Shown: in pieces, positions 43,669 through 51,322 of the stretch
How positions within the stretch are numbered: position 1 is the first letter of the stretch
Layout of the letters: each line of letters begins with the position of its first letter
Origin: Arsukibacterium ikkense
Lineage (GTDB): Bacteria; Pseudomonadota; Gammaproteobacteria; Enterobacterales; Alteromonadaceae
NCBI RefSeq assembly: GCF_000987775.1
Contig: NZ_LAHO01000017.1
Coordinates: forward strand, 50,793 to 114,792
Direction: 5' to 3'
DNA: 64,000 bases
Notes under the pieces: generated by a model
Told to the model about the DNA's origin: nothing
Seen by the model: the letters and a program-made list of their open reading frames with translations, nothing else
The model's database searches: none
Translations under genes and position numbers: made by a program

Positions 43669-44834
43669 ACGCCACGTCACAACCCAAGGACGGAGACGGC
43701 GCGCTGCAGGCCAGCGTGCGCCGCTTCGATATGCAGCGCCTCATTGCACTTGTTTACAAGGAAAGCCTGCAGGCGCTGCGCGACCCCTCGACGCTGTTGA
43801 TCGCCTTCGTGTTGCCGGTGGTCTTGCTGCTGCTATTCGCCTATGCAGTGTCGTTGGATGCCAAGAACGTTCGCGTCGGGGTGGTACTGGAATCCCCCGG
43901 CGCCGCTGCACAAAATCTGGCTGCCGCCTTTTCGGCCAACCGCTTTTTGGATGCACATTTTGCCCATGATCGCCGCGAAGTTGCCGACAAACTGATTACT
44001 GGCGAGCTGCGCGGCTACGTGGTGATTCCACAGGATTTCGAGCAGCGCTTGGTTCAACCGGGCAGTCAGCCGCTGGTGCAGATCATTACTGACGGCTCCT
44101 ACCCCAATACCGCCAACTACGTCGAAAACTATGCCCGCGGTGTGGTCCAAAGCTGGCGCGCTGGACTTGATGTTGCAGCGCCAGCGCAAGCCTTAGTGCT
44201 GGAGCCACGCTACTGGTTTAACCCAGAGCTGGAGAGCCGCCGGGCGCTGATCCCCGGTGCGATCGCAATCGTCATGACCATTATCGGTACCATGCTTACC
44301 GCGCTGGTGGTAGCTCGTGAATGGGAGCGCGGCACCATGGAGGCGGTTCTGTCCACGCCAGCCTCGGTCGGGGAAATCCTGATCGGCAAACTGTTGCCGT
44401 ACTTCGTGCTCGGCATGCTGTCCACGCTGGGTGCGACAGCGTTGGCCGTATTCGTGTTTGGCGTGCCGCTGCGCGGCTCGCTGTCGGCATTGCTGATATT
44501 GTCAGCGGTATTCATGGTGCCGGCGTTAGGACAGGGCCTACTCATTTCGTCGCTGGCTCGCAACCAGTTCCTGGCTGCGCAGATTGCGCTTTTCACAGGT
44601 TTCCTTCCGGCCTTCATGCTCTCCGGCTTCCTGTACGAAATCGACGCCATGCCGGCACCGATCCGGGCTATTACCCGACTGGTTCCAGCTCGCTACTTTG
44701 TTGACTCACTGAAGACAGTGTTCCTAGCCGGAGACATCTGGGCGGTATTCCTTCCCAACTTGGGAGCAATGATGTTGATCGGATCGCTATTCTTCATGAT
44801 CGCCAAGCGTGCGACGCGCAAGAATCTGGAGTGA
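43665..44834 (+). CDS. ABC-2 type permease (YbhS-like)
   Basis: This 389-residue inner-membrane permease has one N-terminal TM (about 43–62), a large periplasmic domain and five C-terminal TM helices (from about 195). The EWERGTMEAVLSTP coupling segment interacts with the ATPase. It overlaps the ABC gene stop by 4 bp. It pairs with the second permease to form the membrane channel of the exporter. Confidence 0.91.
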   Translation: MNATSQPKDGDGALQASVRRFDMQRLIALVYKESLQALRDPSTLLIAFVLPVVLLLLFAYAVSLDAKNVRVGVVLESPGAAAQNLAAAFSANRFLDAHFAHDRREVADKLITGELRGYVVIPQDFEQRLVQPGSQPLVQIITDGSYPNTANYVENYARGVVQSWRAGLDVAAPAQALVLEPRYWFNPELESRRALIPGAIAIVMTIIGTMLTALVVAREWERGTMEAVLSTPASVGEILIGKLLPYFVLGMLSTLGATALAVFVFGVPLRGSLSALLILSAVFMVPALGQGLLISSLARNQFLAAQIALFTGFLPAFMLSGFLYEIDAMPAPIRAITRLVPARYFVDSLKTVFLAGDIWAVFLPNLGAMMLIGSLFFMIAKRATRKNLE

Positions 44835-44838
44835 CGCT

Positions 44839-45957
44839 ATGCTGACCTTCACATTGTCTTTCACCCGCTTACGTGCCCAATTCATTAAGGAAGTGCTTCT
44901 CGTCCTGCGCGATCCGCGAAGCCGCATGGTGGTGTTCGTGCCGCCTATCCTGCAACTGCTCGTATTTGCCTTTGCTGCAACGCTTGAAGTGAGCAATGTG
45001 GATATCGCCGTTTACAACCAGGATGCGGGCCGCTGGTCGCACGAACTGGTGCAGCGTTTGGATAGTTCCCGTTTTATCAGTCACGTTCGACATGTGGATA
45101 GCCAGCGGCAGTTGCACGAGCTGATCGATCGGGGAGAGGTGATCGCTGCTCTCGCCATCCCGATGGATTTTTCGCGCACGATTGCCGCTGGCGAAAGTGG
45201 ACGTGCGCAGGTGTTGGTCGATGGACGCCGCAGCAATTCAGGCCAAATCACCGTCGCCTATCTGTCTACCATCGCTGCCGAAGTCGCCGCCGAGGTTACG
45301 CCTGACGCACAAGTGTCGATACCTGTGCTTGTGCGTCATTGGTTCAATCCGAACCTCGTTTACCGCTGGTTCATTGTTCCTGGCCTCGCCGGCATCTTGG
45401 CGCTATTCAGCGCGTTGCTCATCACCTCGCTGTCGATTGCGCGCGAACGTGAGCTCGGTACCTTCGACCAATTGCTGGTTTCTCCTACCTCGACGTCAGA
45501 AATCATCATTTCCAAGTCGCTGCCAGCGCTAGCGATCGGCACCTTGCTTGGTCTATTCATGGTCAGCGCAGGTGTATTCCTATTCGGCATTCCCTTTACC
45601 GGGTCGTTCGGCCTGTTACTGGCCAGCTTGGTGCTATTCATTCTGTCGGTGGTCGGCATTGGCCTGATGATCTCAGCAGTCAGCATGACGCAACAGCAAG
45701 CCATTCTGGGGGCGTTCGCCATTGGCGTGCCGGCAGTGCTTATGTCCGGCTTTGCGACGCCGGTGGAAAATATGCCGGAGGTCCTGCAGTGGCTGGCCCA
45801 AGCTATTCCGCTGACGCACTTCCTCATTATCGTCGAGGGCAGCTTTCTCAAAGCCATGCCGCCAAGTGATATTCTCGCCAGCATGTGGCCGTTGGCGGTT
45901 ATCGCCTTGGCCACACTGACGATGGCCACCGTATTCGTCCGAGGACGCCTGCAATGA
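44839..45957 (+). CDS. ABC-2 type permease (YbhR-like)
   Basis: This 372-residue permease starts at the ATG at 44839, five bases after the previous stop. The fold is the same as the first permease: an N-terminal TM, a periplasmic domain (about 45–180) and five TM helices, with ERELGTFDQLLVSP as the coupling helix. Together with the preceding permease it makes a heterodimer as in YbhSR. In E. coli the system contributes to tolerance of cephalosporins and chloramphenicol and to Na+/Li+ transport. Here the substrate is unknown. Confidence 0.91.
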   Translation: MLTFTLSFTRLRAQFIKEVLLVLRDPRSRMVVFVPPILQLLVFAFAATLEVSNVDIAVYNQDAGRWSHELVQRLDSSRFISHVRHVDSQRQLHELIDRGEVIAALAIPMDFSRTIAAGESGRAQVLVDGRRSNSGQITVAYLSTIAAEVAAEVTPDAQVSIPVLVRHWFNPNLVYRWFIVPGLAGILALFSALLITSLSIARERELGTFDQLLVSPTSTSEIIISKSLPALAIGTLLGLFMVSAGVFLFGIPFTGSFGLLLASLVLFILSVVGIGLMISAVSMTQQQAILGAFAIGVPAVLMSGFATPVENMPEVLQWLAQAIPLTHFLIIVEGSFLKAMPPSDILASMWPLAVIALATLTMATVFVRGRLQ

Positions 45958-47492
45958 AACCTAATACCCACACTCCCTTTTCTCACGTAGCCGCCACTAA
46001 ATTAGTCCCAGAGCGCTTGCGTCCGCTCGAATTGGTCTTGTTCTGCACGCTGCTGACTGCCTGCGCGGCCGTAGGCCCTGACTACCGCGAATCGCCGCCG
46101 GTCGACATTGGCAGCAGCTGGACCTTACCGCTGGCAAGCGTATCAGAATCGGCGGATTTGACACACTGGTGGTCAGCTTTGGACGATCCGGTGCTTGATC
46201 GCCTGCTGGCCACTGCACTGGCGCAAAACCTCGACCTGCGCCATGCCGCCGCACGCATCGACGAGGCGCGCGCCCTACGCGACCGCGTGGCAGGCCAAAG
46301 ACTGCCCACCACCAGCGTAGGCGCTAGCGTCAATCGACGCCGGCAAAGCGAAAACGGCCCTTTGCCCATAGGCACCATTCCGGGCCTTGACGCCACTCAG
46401 ACCATTTACGACGCAGGTTTCGACGCGGCCTGGGAGGCTGATCTATTCGGTGCCAAGCAGCGGGCTCTGGAAGGCGCCAGCGCCCGCTTGCAGGCGACCG
46501 AAATTGAGGCACATGGCGTACGCATGCGCATCGTCGCAGAAGTCGCCCGAACTTGGTTCACAGCCGTTGGCTCCAGATTCGAATTGCACGCGCAACATGC
46601 CACGCTGGACACGTTGCAGCAGACTTTGGAGTTAGTGCGCCTGCGGCATGCATTGGGCGATGCGTCTGCTGCCGACGTGGACGCAGCTCATGCCGAATGG
46701 GCAGGTGTCAACGCGCACTTGCCGGATATCGAGGCGCGTCAGCGCGCGGCGGTGCTCGCTCTGGGCGTGCTGCTGGGCGCACCGCCAGAACGTGAACTGG
46801 CGCTGCTCAACAGTCCATTGACTCCTTATACGCTGCGTGCGCTGCCGGTAGGCGAGCGCGCCGACGTGCTGCGTCGTCGCCCTGATGTTTTGGCCGCGGA
46901 GCGACACCTAGCTGCGAGTTCCGCAGATATAGGCCTAGCCACGGCTGAGCTGTTCCCCAAACTTTCCATCGGAGTCGGCGGCGGGTTCCAGGCACTCAGC
47001 ACGGGCAACTGGTTCGATGCATCCAGTTCGCGCTTTTCCATCTTGCCGCTGATTTCCTGGCGCCTGTTCGACGGAGGCCGTGTACGAGCTGAAATTCGGG
47101 CGCGCGAGGCGGTCGAGCGGCAGGCCGCGCTTGCCTACGAACAGGCTGTGATTGCAGCGCTGGGTGATGCCGAACGCGCGCTGGGTGACTACTACGGCGG
47201 GCTGGAAACACTTGAGCGCAGCCAGATAGCACTGGATGCGGCGCGCGCCAGCCACGTCCACGCCAAGACGCGCTACGCCGCAGGCGACATCGCTTTTGTT
47301 GAACTGCTGGTGGTCCAGCGTAGCTTACACGATGCCGAAACCGCAGCCATGCACGCGCGCACCAGCGCAGCCATGCAATTGGTGGCGCTGTACAAGGCGC
47401 TCGGTGGCGGTTGGGAAGTGCCCGCAGCGCCCCCGCTGGACGCGAATCCGGCCCGGGCTGGGACCCGAGCGCAACCGCGTGCACCACATTGA
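45954..47492 (+). CDS. NodT-family outer-membrane efflux lipoprotein
   Basis: This 512-residue TolC-like channel begins at the ATG at 45954 in an ATGA overlap with the permease. The lipobox (LLTAC, near residue 38) and AVGPDYRESP mark the NodT/OprM type. Two OEP repeats follow with the WWSALDDPVLDRLLATAL and AAEQRLAASSADIGLATAELFPKLS-like segments. It completes a trans-envelope pump, a gene that is absent from the E. coli ybhGFSR operon. The C-terminal tail (from about 495) is proline/arginine-rich and irregular. Confidence 0.9.
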   Translation: MKPNTHTPFSHVAATKLVPERLRPLELVLFCTLLTACAAVGPDYRESPPVDIGSSWTLPLASVSESADLTHWWSALDDPVLDRLLATALAQNLDLRHAAARIDEARALRDRVAGQRLPTTSVGASVNRRRQSENGPLPIGTIPGLDATQTIYDAGFDAAWEADLFGAKQRALEGASARLQATEIEAHGVRMRIVAEVARTWFTAVGSRFELHAQHATLDTLQQTLELVRLRHALGDASAADVDAAHAEWAGVNAHLPDIEARQRAAVLALGVLLGAPPERELALLNSPLTPYTLRALPVGERADVLRRRPDVLAAERHLAASSADIGLATAELFPKLSIGVGGGFQALSTGNWFDASSSRFSILPLISWRLFDGGRVRAEIRAREAVERQAALAYEQAVIAALGDAERALGDYYGGLETLERSQIALDAARASHVHAKTRYAAGDIAFVELLVVQRSLHDAETAAMHARTSAAMQLVALYKALGGGWEVPAAPPLDANPARAGTRAQPRAPH

Positions 47493-47523
47493 CAAGATCT
47501 TGATTCAACAGAAGGAGACCATC

Positions 47524-47673
47524 ATGCAAGTCAACGTTGGAAATATCGACCGCATAGCGCATCATCTTCGGGCTGATCCTGCTCAGCGTGCCGTTGTGGC
47601 TGTATCCACCTTGGCGCTGGCTGGGACTGAGCACTTGCCCAATGCGAAAACACAAGTGATCACAGTTTTTTGA
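47524..47673 (+). pseudogene. Frameshifted remnant of a DUF2892 protein
   Basis: AAGGAG and an ATG at 47524 open a frame that begins MQVNVGNIDR, the typical start of DUF2892 (YgaP-like small membrane proteins), then continues in nonsense. One frame over, the following bases read RIIFGLILLSVPLWL, the expected hydrophobic helix, and end in a stop at 47659. A single-base change therefore broke the gene, and its C-terminal glycine/cysteine part is also missing. It lies 31 bp after the efflux operon and was probably its last gene. Confidence 0.75.
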
Positions 47674-47842
47674 GTGGTAGCATGAGAATTCACCGGATCG
47701 TGCTTCATAGTCGATTGCAGCATGGCTCTATGTTTCTCCAGCTGATTTTGAATTGTCCAGGTGTAAATAGGATGCTAAGGAAGCTTTTAATACTCTCGAA
47801 TGGTTCTGCATCGGCGAGGCTGTTAGTGGTGCACGCATCTTG

Positions 47843-49036
47843 ATGCAACAAAGTAGTCAATATTCCCGCTCGTTGGGCATCAAAGTGTGGCGACAGATGC
47901 CGCAGGCTAAAGTATTGGCTGCCTGCGCGTTGCTCGGCCCGTTTGCCGCTTGCAGCACGGAACTCACGCGCTCGCCCGACCTGCGCTGCCTGCCAGAACA
48001 AACCGTGCACTGGAGAGGTGGCACCTTGCGCCTAGAAAACGATTTGTTCACCGGTACCGATAGAAACTACACCAACGGGGTGGCGTTTACAGTGGTTTCT
48101 CGTGATCTGCAAGGCGCACTCCGCCCGGAGTGTTTACCTCAGCCGATTGGTTGGTACGCTCGTTTTATCGGTTGGGCTGATCCCGAGTTCTGGCGTGAGT
48201 CTGGCGCCCAGTCGGCTTCGCAAAATGTCGTCGTCCGCTTTGGCCAGGCCATGTATACTCCCGAAGACAAAGCGCGCTTCGATCTGATTCCAGAAGATCG
48301 GCCGTATGCTGGTTTATTCTACCTGGGGCTGGCGTGGAATCGCCGTGTCCACCCCCAAGCAGCCAATTACGAAATGCTGGACGTGCGCGAGTTGACACTG
48401 GGTGTGATCGGCCCCTGGTCGATGGCAGAGCAATCTCAGGACCTGGTACATCGAGTACGTGGAATCGATCTTTTTCGCGGCTGGGATAATCAGTTACGCA
48501 ACGAACCTGCGTTTCAGATGGCCATGGAGCGCAAGTTCAAGCCGTACAGGGAGGGAGCTGTCCGTCCTGGCTGGGGTAGCGACGTAATCGGTAGCTACGG
48601 TCTAAGGGTTGGAAACATTGAAACCGCCGCCAGTACTGGCCTGGAATTGCGCACGGGCTGGAATATCCCAAACGACTTTGGCAGCTATCCGATCCGTCCT
48701 GGAGCAGAAAACCGTCCGCCTTCAAACGTTGCCAGTCTGCGTACAACAAATCCGCAAGCAACCCAGGCACCAAAACCTGGAACTCATGCTTTTCTAAACC
48801 TGGAAGTTAAAGCTGTTGCATGGGATTTCACTCTGGACGGAAATATGTTTCGGTTCAGTCATAACGTCGGCCGACGACCTTGGGTCGCTCAGGCTGCTGT
48901 AGGCATTAGTAGTCAATGGGTATTTGTCGGACGTGGCGTGCGGCTGGCGGTGATGCGTGTTTGGAGAACTCGTGAGTTTGACCAGCAAACAGGCAGCCAT
49001 ACTTTTGGTTCAGTTGCACTGAGCCTGGAGTTCTAG
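47843..49036 (+). CDS. LpxR-like lipid A 3'-O-deacylase (DUF2219)
   Basis: LpxR removes the 3'-acyloxyacyl chain of lipid A at the outer membrane. This 397-residue protein has the DUF2219 signature: the N66–D67 pair in ENDLFTGTDRNYTNG, then DRPYAGLFYLGLAWN, LTLGVIGPWS, and a histidine in DLVHRVRGID that fits the catalytic one. The barrel ends in VALSLEF with a final phenylalanine. The start is uncertain: ATG at 47843 or at 47897. The latter begins a lipoprotein-type signal (FAAC). No good Shine-Dalgarno is seen for either. The codons are less GC-rich than the pump genes. Lipid A remodelling would complement the nearby efflux pumps. Confidence 0.85.
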   Translation: MQQSSQYSRSLGIKVWRQMPQAKVLAACALLGPFAACSTELTRSPDLRCLPEQTVHWRGGTLRLENDLFTGTDRNYTNGVAFTVVSRDLQGALRPECLPQPIGWYARFIGWADPEFWRESGAQSASQNVVVRFGQAMYTPEDKARFDLIPEDRPYAGLFYLGLAWNRRVHPQAANYEMLDVRELTLGVIGPWSMAEQSQDLVHRVRGIDLFRGWDNQLRNEPAFQMAMERKFKPYREGAVRPGWGSDVIGSYGLRVGNIETAASTGLELRTGWNIPNDFGSYPIRPGAENRPPSNVASLRTTNPQATQAPKPGTHAFLNLEVKAVAWDFTLDGNMFRFSHNVGRRPWVAQAAVGISSQWVFVGRGVRLAVMRVWRTREFDQQTGSHTFGSVALSLEF

Positions 49037-49346
49037 AGATACCACCGACTCTTCGCTGCACCAAAAAATGAAAATAATTCATTAGCAAAATCAAGGGAGT
49101 GTTTCGCAAATCATATTGTGAAACTTAGTTGATTTGTTCCTGTAGTCCCAGCTACATGCTATGCAAAAAGGATTGACATAGCTGTTTTTAATCTACAACG
49201 GAAGTGTTGACTTTGAGCACGCGCGAACCATCTGCGGCAAAGCTCGATTCCATTATGCATTTTTTACTGATAGTTAAAAACTATTGATGTCAGAAATCAA
49301 ACGATTTAAGATAGTAATCTATTACTATCTTAAATCGGAAAAAACA
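49037..49346. other. Intergenic region before tetR
   Basis: This 310-bp AT-rich stretch holds an isolated TTGACA (49173–49178), a short inverted repeat ATAGTT-AAA-AACTAT (49270–49284) and the promoter–operator of tetR (49284–49336). No gene was seen. Confidence 0.6.
49284..49336 (+). promoter_or_regulatory. TetR-type operator 3 with the promoter of the tetR–RND operon
   Basis: GATTTAAGATAGTAAT and its exact complement form 16-bp arms around CT (49303–49336). TTGATG (49284–49289), 17 nt and TAAGAT (49307–49312) form the promoter, with the -10 inside the palindrome. It ends 10 bp before the GTG start of tetR, so tetR is very likely autoregulated. Confidence 0.82.
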
Positions 49347-49958
49347 GTGCCTATTAGAACTAATCTCTCCTCGGAAGAGCGTCGCGAGAAAACTGTTGAA
49401 GCTGTGATAAGTCTATGTGCAGAAGATGATCCAGCAAATATTACTACTTCAGAGATCGCGAAACGGATGAAGGTGACCCAAGGGGCCTTGTTCAGGCATT
49501 TCATAAGCAAAGATGCCATCTGGGAGTCAGTGATTGGTTGGGTGGCAGAGCGTGTAATGCAACGACTTGATAATGCAGCCAGCGAAGTTGAAAGTCCCTT
49601 ATCTAAATTGCAGGCAATGTTCCTTACTCACATTGAGTTCATAAAAAAACATCCAGGTGTGCCTCGTTTATTACTAGGTCAGCTGCAACACTCCCGCTTA
49701 ACACCGGCCCGTAGAATGGTGCAATCACTACTTGGCCGTTATCGCGAAAGAGTAGTACAGCAACTTGCGGATGCAAAAGTTAGTGGAGAGTTGCGGCGGG
49801 ATCTTGATATTGAGGTAGCTGCTACACAGTACATCGGAATGATACAAGGTCTAGTAGTTCAGTCGCTTCTGATAGGTGATATGGATTATTTAGCTCGTCA
49901 GGCCCCGAGTGTATTTGAGCTTTTTTGCCATGGAATTTGCGCAGAAGCTGGAACTTAG
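49347..49958 (+). CDS. TetR-family transcriptional repressor
   Basis: This 203-residue regulator has the TetR N-terminal helix-turn-helix (TTSEIAKRMKVTQGALFRHFISKDAIW) and an all-helical C-terminal ligand domain. I place the start at the GTG at 49347 (MPIRTNLSSEERREKT), with GGA eight bases before. An ATG at 49284 would put the operator inside the coding region. It begins the operon with the adaptor, RND pump and cytochrome c'-like genes. The operator at its own promoter recurs before the ABC efflux operon and the OmpR-type regulator, so this protein probably controls all three. It resembles CecR/YbiH-type repressors in its link to a YbhGFSR-like pump. Confidence 0.9.
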   Translation: MPIRTNLSSEERREKTVEAVISLCAEDDPANITTSEIAKRMKVTQGALFRHFISKDAIWESVIGWVAERVMQRLDNAASEVESPLSKLQAMFLTHIEFIKKHPGVPRLLLGQLQHSRLTPARRMVQSLLGRYRERVVQQLADAKVSGELRRDLDIEVAATQYIGMIQGLVVQSLLIGDMDYLARQAPSVFELFCHGICAEAGT

Positions 49959-49960
49959 AA

Positions 49961-51322
49961 ATGAAAGATTGGTTTCACAAATATGTTAAACATGCGCCCG
50001 TTTTGATTGGTCTGGCATTAGGACTTATTCTGATTGCCATATTCATCGCTAATCGACAATCCCCTGCAATAGTTGCTGACCAAGAGCATGCATCTGTAGT
50101 TATGGTTATAGAATCTCGCATTTTGCCATTGCGCTTAGAAGCACGGGGCCATGGAATATCAAGGCCATCAGAAACATGGCGAGCAATCGCTAATGTATCT
50201 GGTCGCGTTGTGGAGCGTCATCCCAACCTGGAAAATGGAGCGATGCTGACTCAAGGGACTCTACTTTTGGCTCTGGATCCAAGTCGGTATGAGCTAGCGA
50301 TTGCAGATGCCCAAGCTGATATTGATGGCTTGAAAGCGGAAATGAATAAGTTAGACACTGAAAGGGAGAATACTCTTCGGCTTCTTGAATTGGAAAAAAT
50401 GCGTCTGGAATTATCCGAGATGGAGCTTTCCCGGTTTGAGCAATTGTCCCGCACCGGCACTATTACTCATACTCAACTTGACGAACAACGCCGCTTCACA
50501 TTAGCCCAACGTCAGGCTGTGACGGCACTGGAAAATGTACTGGCCCTGTTGCCAACCACAATAAATCGATTAAAAGCTCAACAGGAGCGTGCTTTTATAC
50601 GTCTAGGTCAAGTAAAACAAGATCTTAAGGATACCCGCTTTATCGCTCCTTACAACATACGTCTTGGTCCGGTGGATGTAGAGCTTCATCAGTTTGTCGG
50701 TACTGGGCAGTACCTTTTTCAGGCTGATAATGTAGATGCAGCAGAGGTCGAAGCACGCATTCCGTTTTCCATGATGAGGCGCCTGCTGGGCAATGTTGCC
50801 AATCCATTGCCAGGGGCGAAGGATATTAGTGAACGTATGGACCTGTCTGCTCTTGACGCTGAGCTGCAGCTAGTTGGTGCTGAGGGCGTGAGCTGGACAG
50901 GAAGAGTAGTACGCGTAGCAAGCGGCCTCGAGCCTACCACCCGAACTATGCGAGTAGTGGTTCGTGTTGATTTTCCTTATCGCGATGCGTACCCACCTGA
51001 TCACCCTCCACTTCAGCGTGATATGTACACCCGCGTGCGACTTTCCGTATTGAGTGCAAGCCCACAGATGGTGTTACCAGTAAGCGCGGTACATCAAAGT
51101 GAAATATGGCTAGTAAATGAAGACAACCGCCTGATACGCCGCCCAGTGGTTGTGGCTTTTGAACAGAACGGTTTGGCTGTCATCGAGTCAGGGTTGGCAC
51201 CCGGCGAGAGAGTTGTCGTTGATGATCTGCCGCTTGCCCGCGAAGGCATGTTATTAGCACCCCGCCAGGATGAGCGCCTGCAACAGAAAATAGCATCCCT
51301 TGCACTGGGATCGACACTATGA
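49961..51322 (+). CDS. RND efflux adaptor (membrane fusion protein)
   Basis: This 453-residue adaptor starts at the ATG at 49961, two bases after the tetR stop. It has one N-terminal TM helix (about 13–31), a lipoyl half (SETWRAIANVSGRVVERHPNLENG), a long alpha-helical hairpin (about 115–215), the second lipoyl half (FIAPYNIRLGPVDV), and beta-barrel domains with VSWTGRVVRVASGLEPTTRTMRVVVRVD. It couples the RND pump to an outer-membrane factor. No such factor is in this operon, so it may use the NodT-like channel of the ABC operon or another in the genome. Confidence 0.9.
   Translation: MKDWFHKYVKHAPVLIGLALGLILIAIFIANRQSPAIVADQEHASVVMVIESRILPLRLEARGHGISRPSETWRAIANVSGRVVERHPNLENGAMLTQGTLLLALDPSRYELAIADAQADIDGLKAEMNKLDTERENTLRLLELEKMRLELSEMELSRFEQLSRTGTITHTQLDEQRRFTLAQRQAVTALENVLALLPTTINRLKAQQERAFIRLGQVKQDLKDTRFIAPYNIRLGPVDVELHQFVGTGQYLFQADNVDAAEVEARIPFSMMRRLLGNVANPLPGAKDISERMDLSALDAELQLVGAEGVSWTGRVVRVASGLEPTTRTMRVVVRVDFPYRDAYPPDHPPLQRDMYTRVRLSVLSASPQMVLPVSAVHQSEIWLVNEDNRLIRRPVVVAFEQNGLAVIESGLAPGERVVVDDLPLAREGMLLAPRQDERLQQKIASLALGSTL

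Noticed and set aside
47772..47843. 23-codon frame (MLRKLLILSNG) whose stop overlaps the LpxR-like ATG
   Set aside because: It could be a leader peptide for coupling, but it is too short and has only a weak ribosome-binding site, so it is not listed as a gene.
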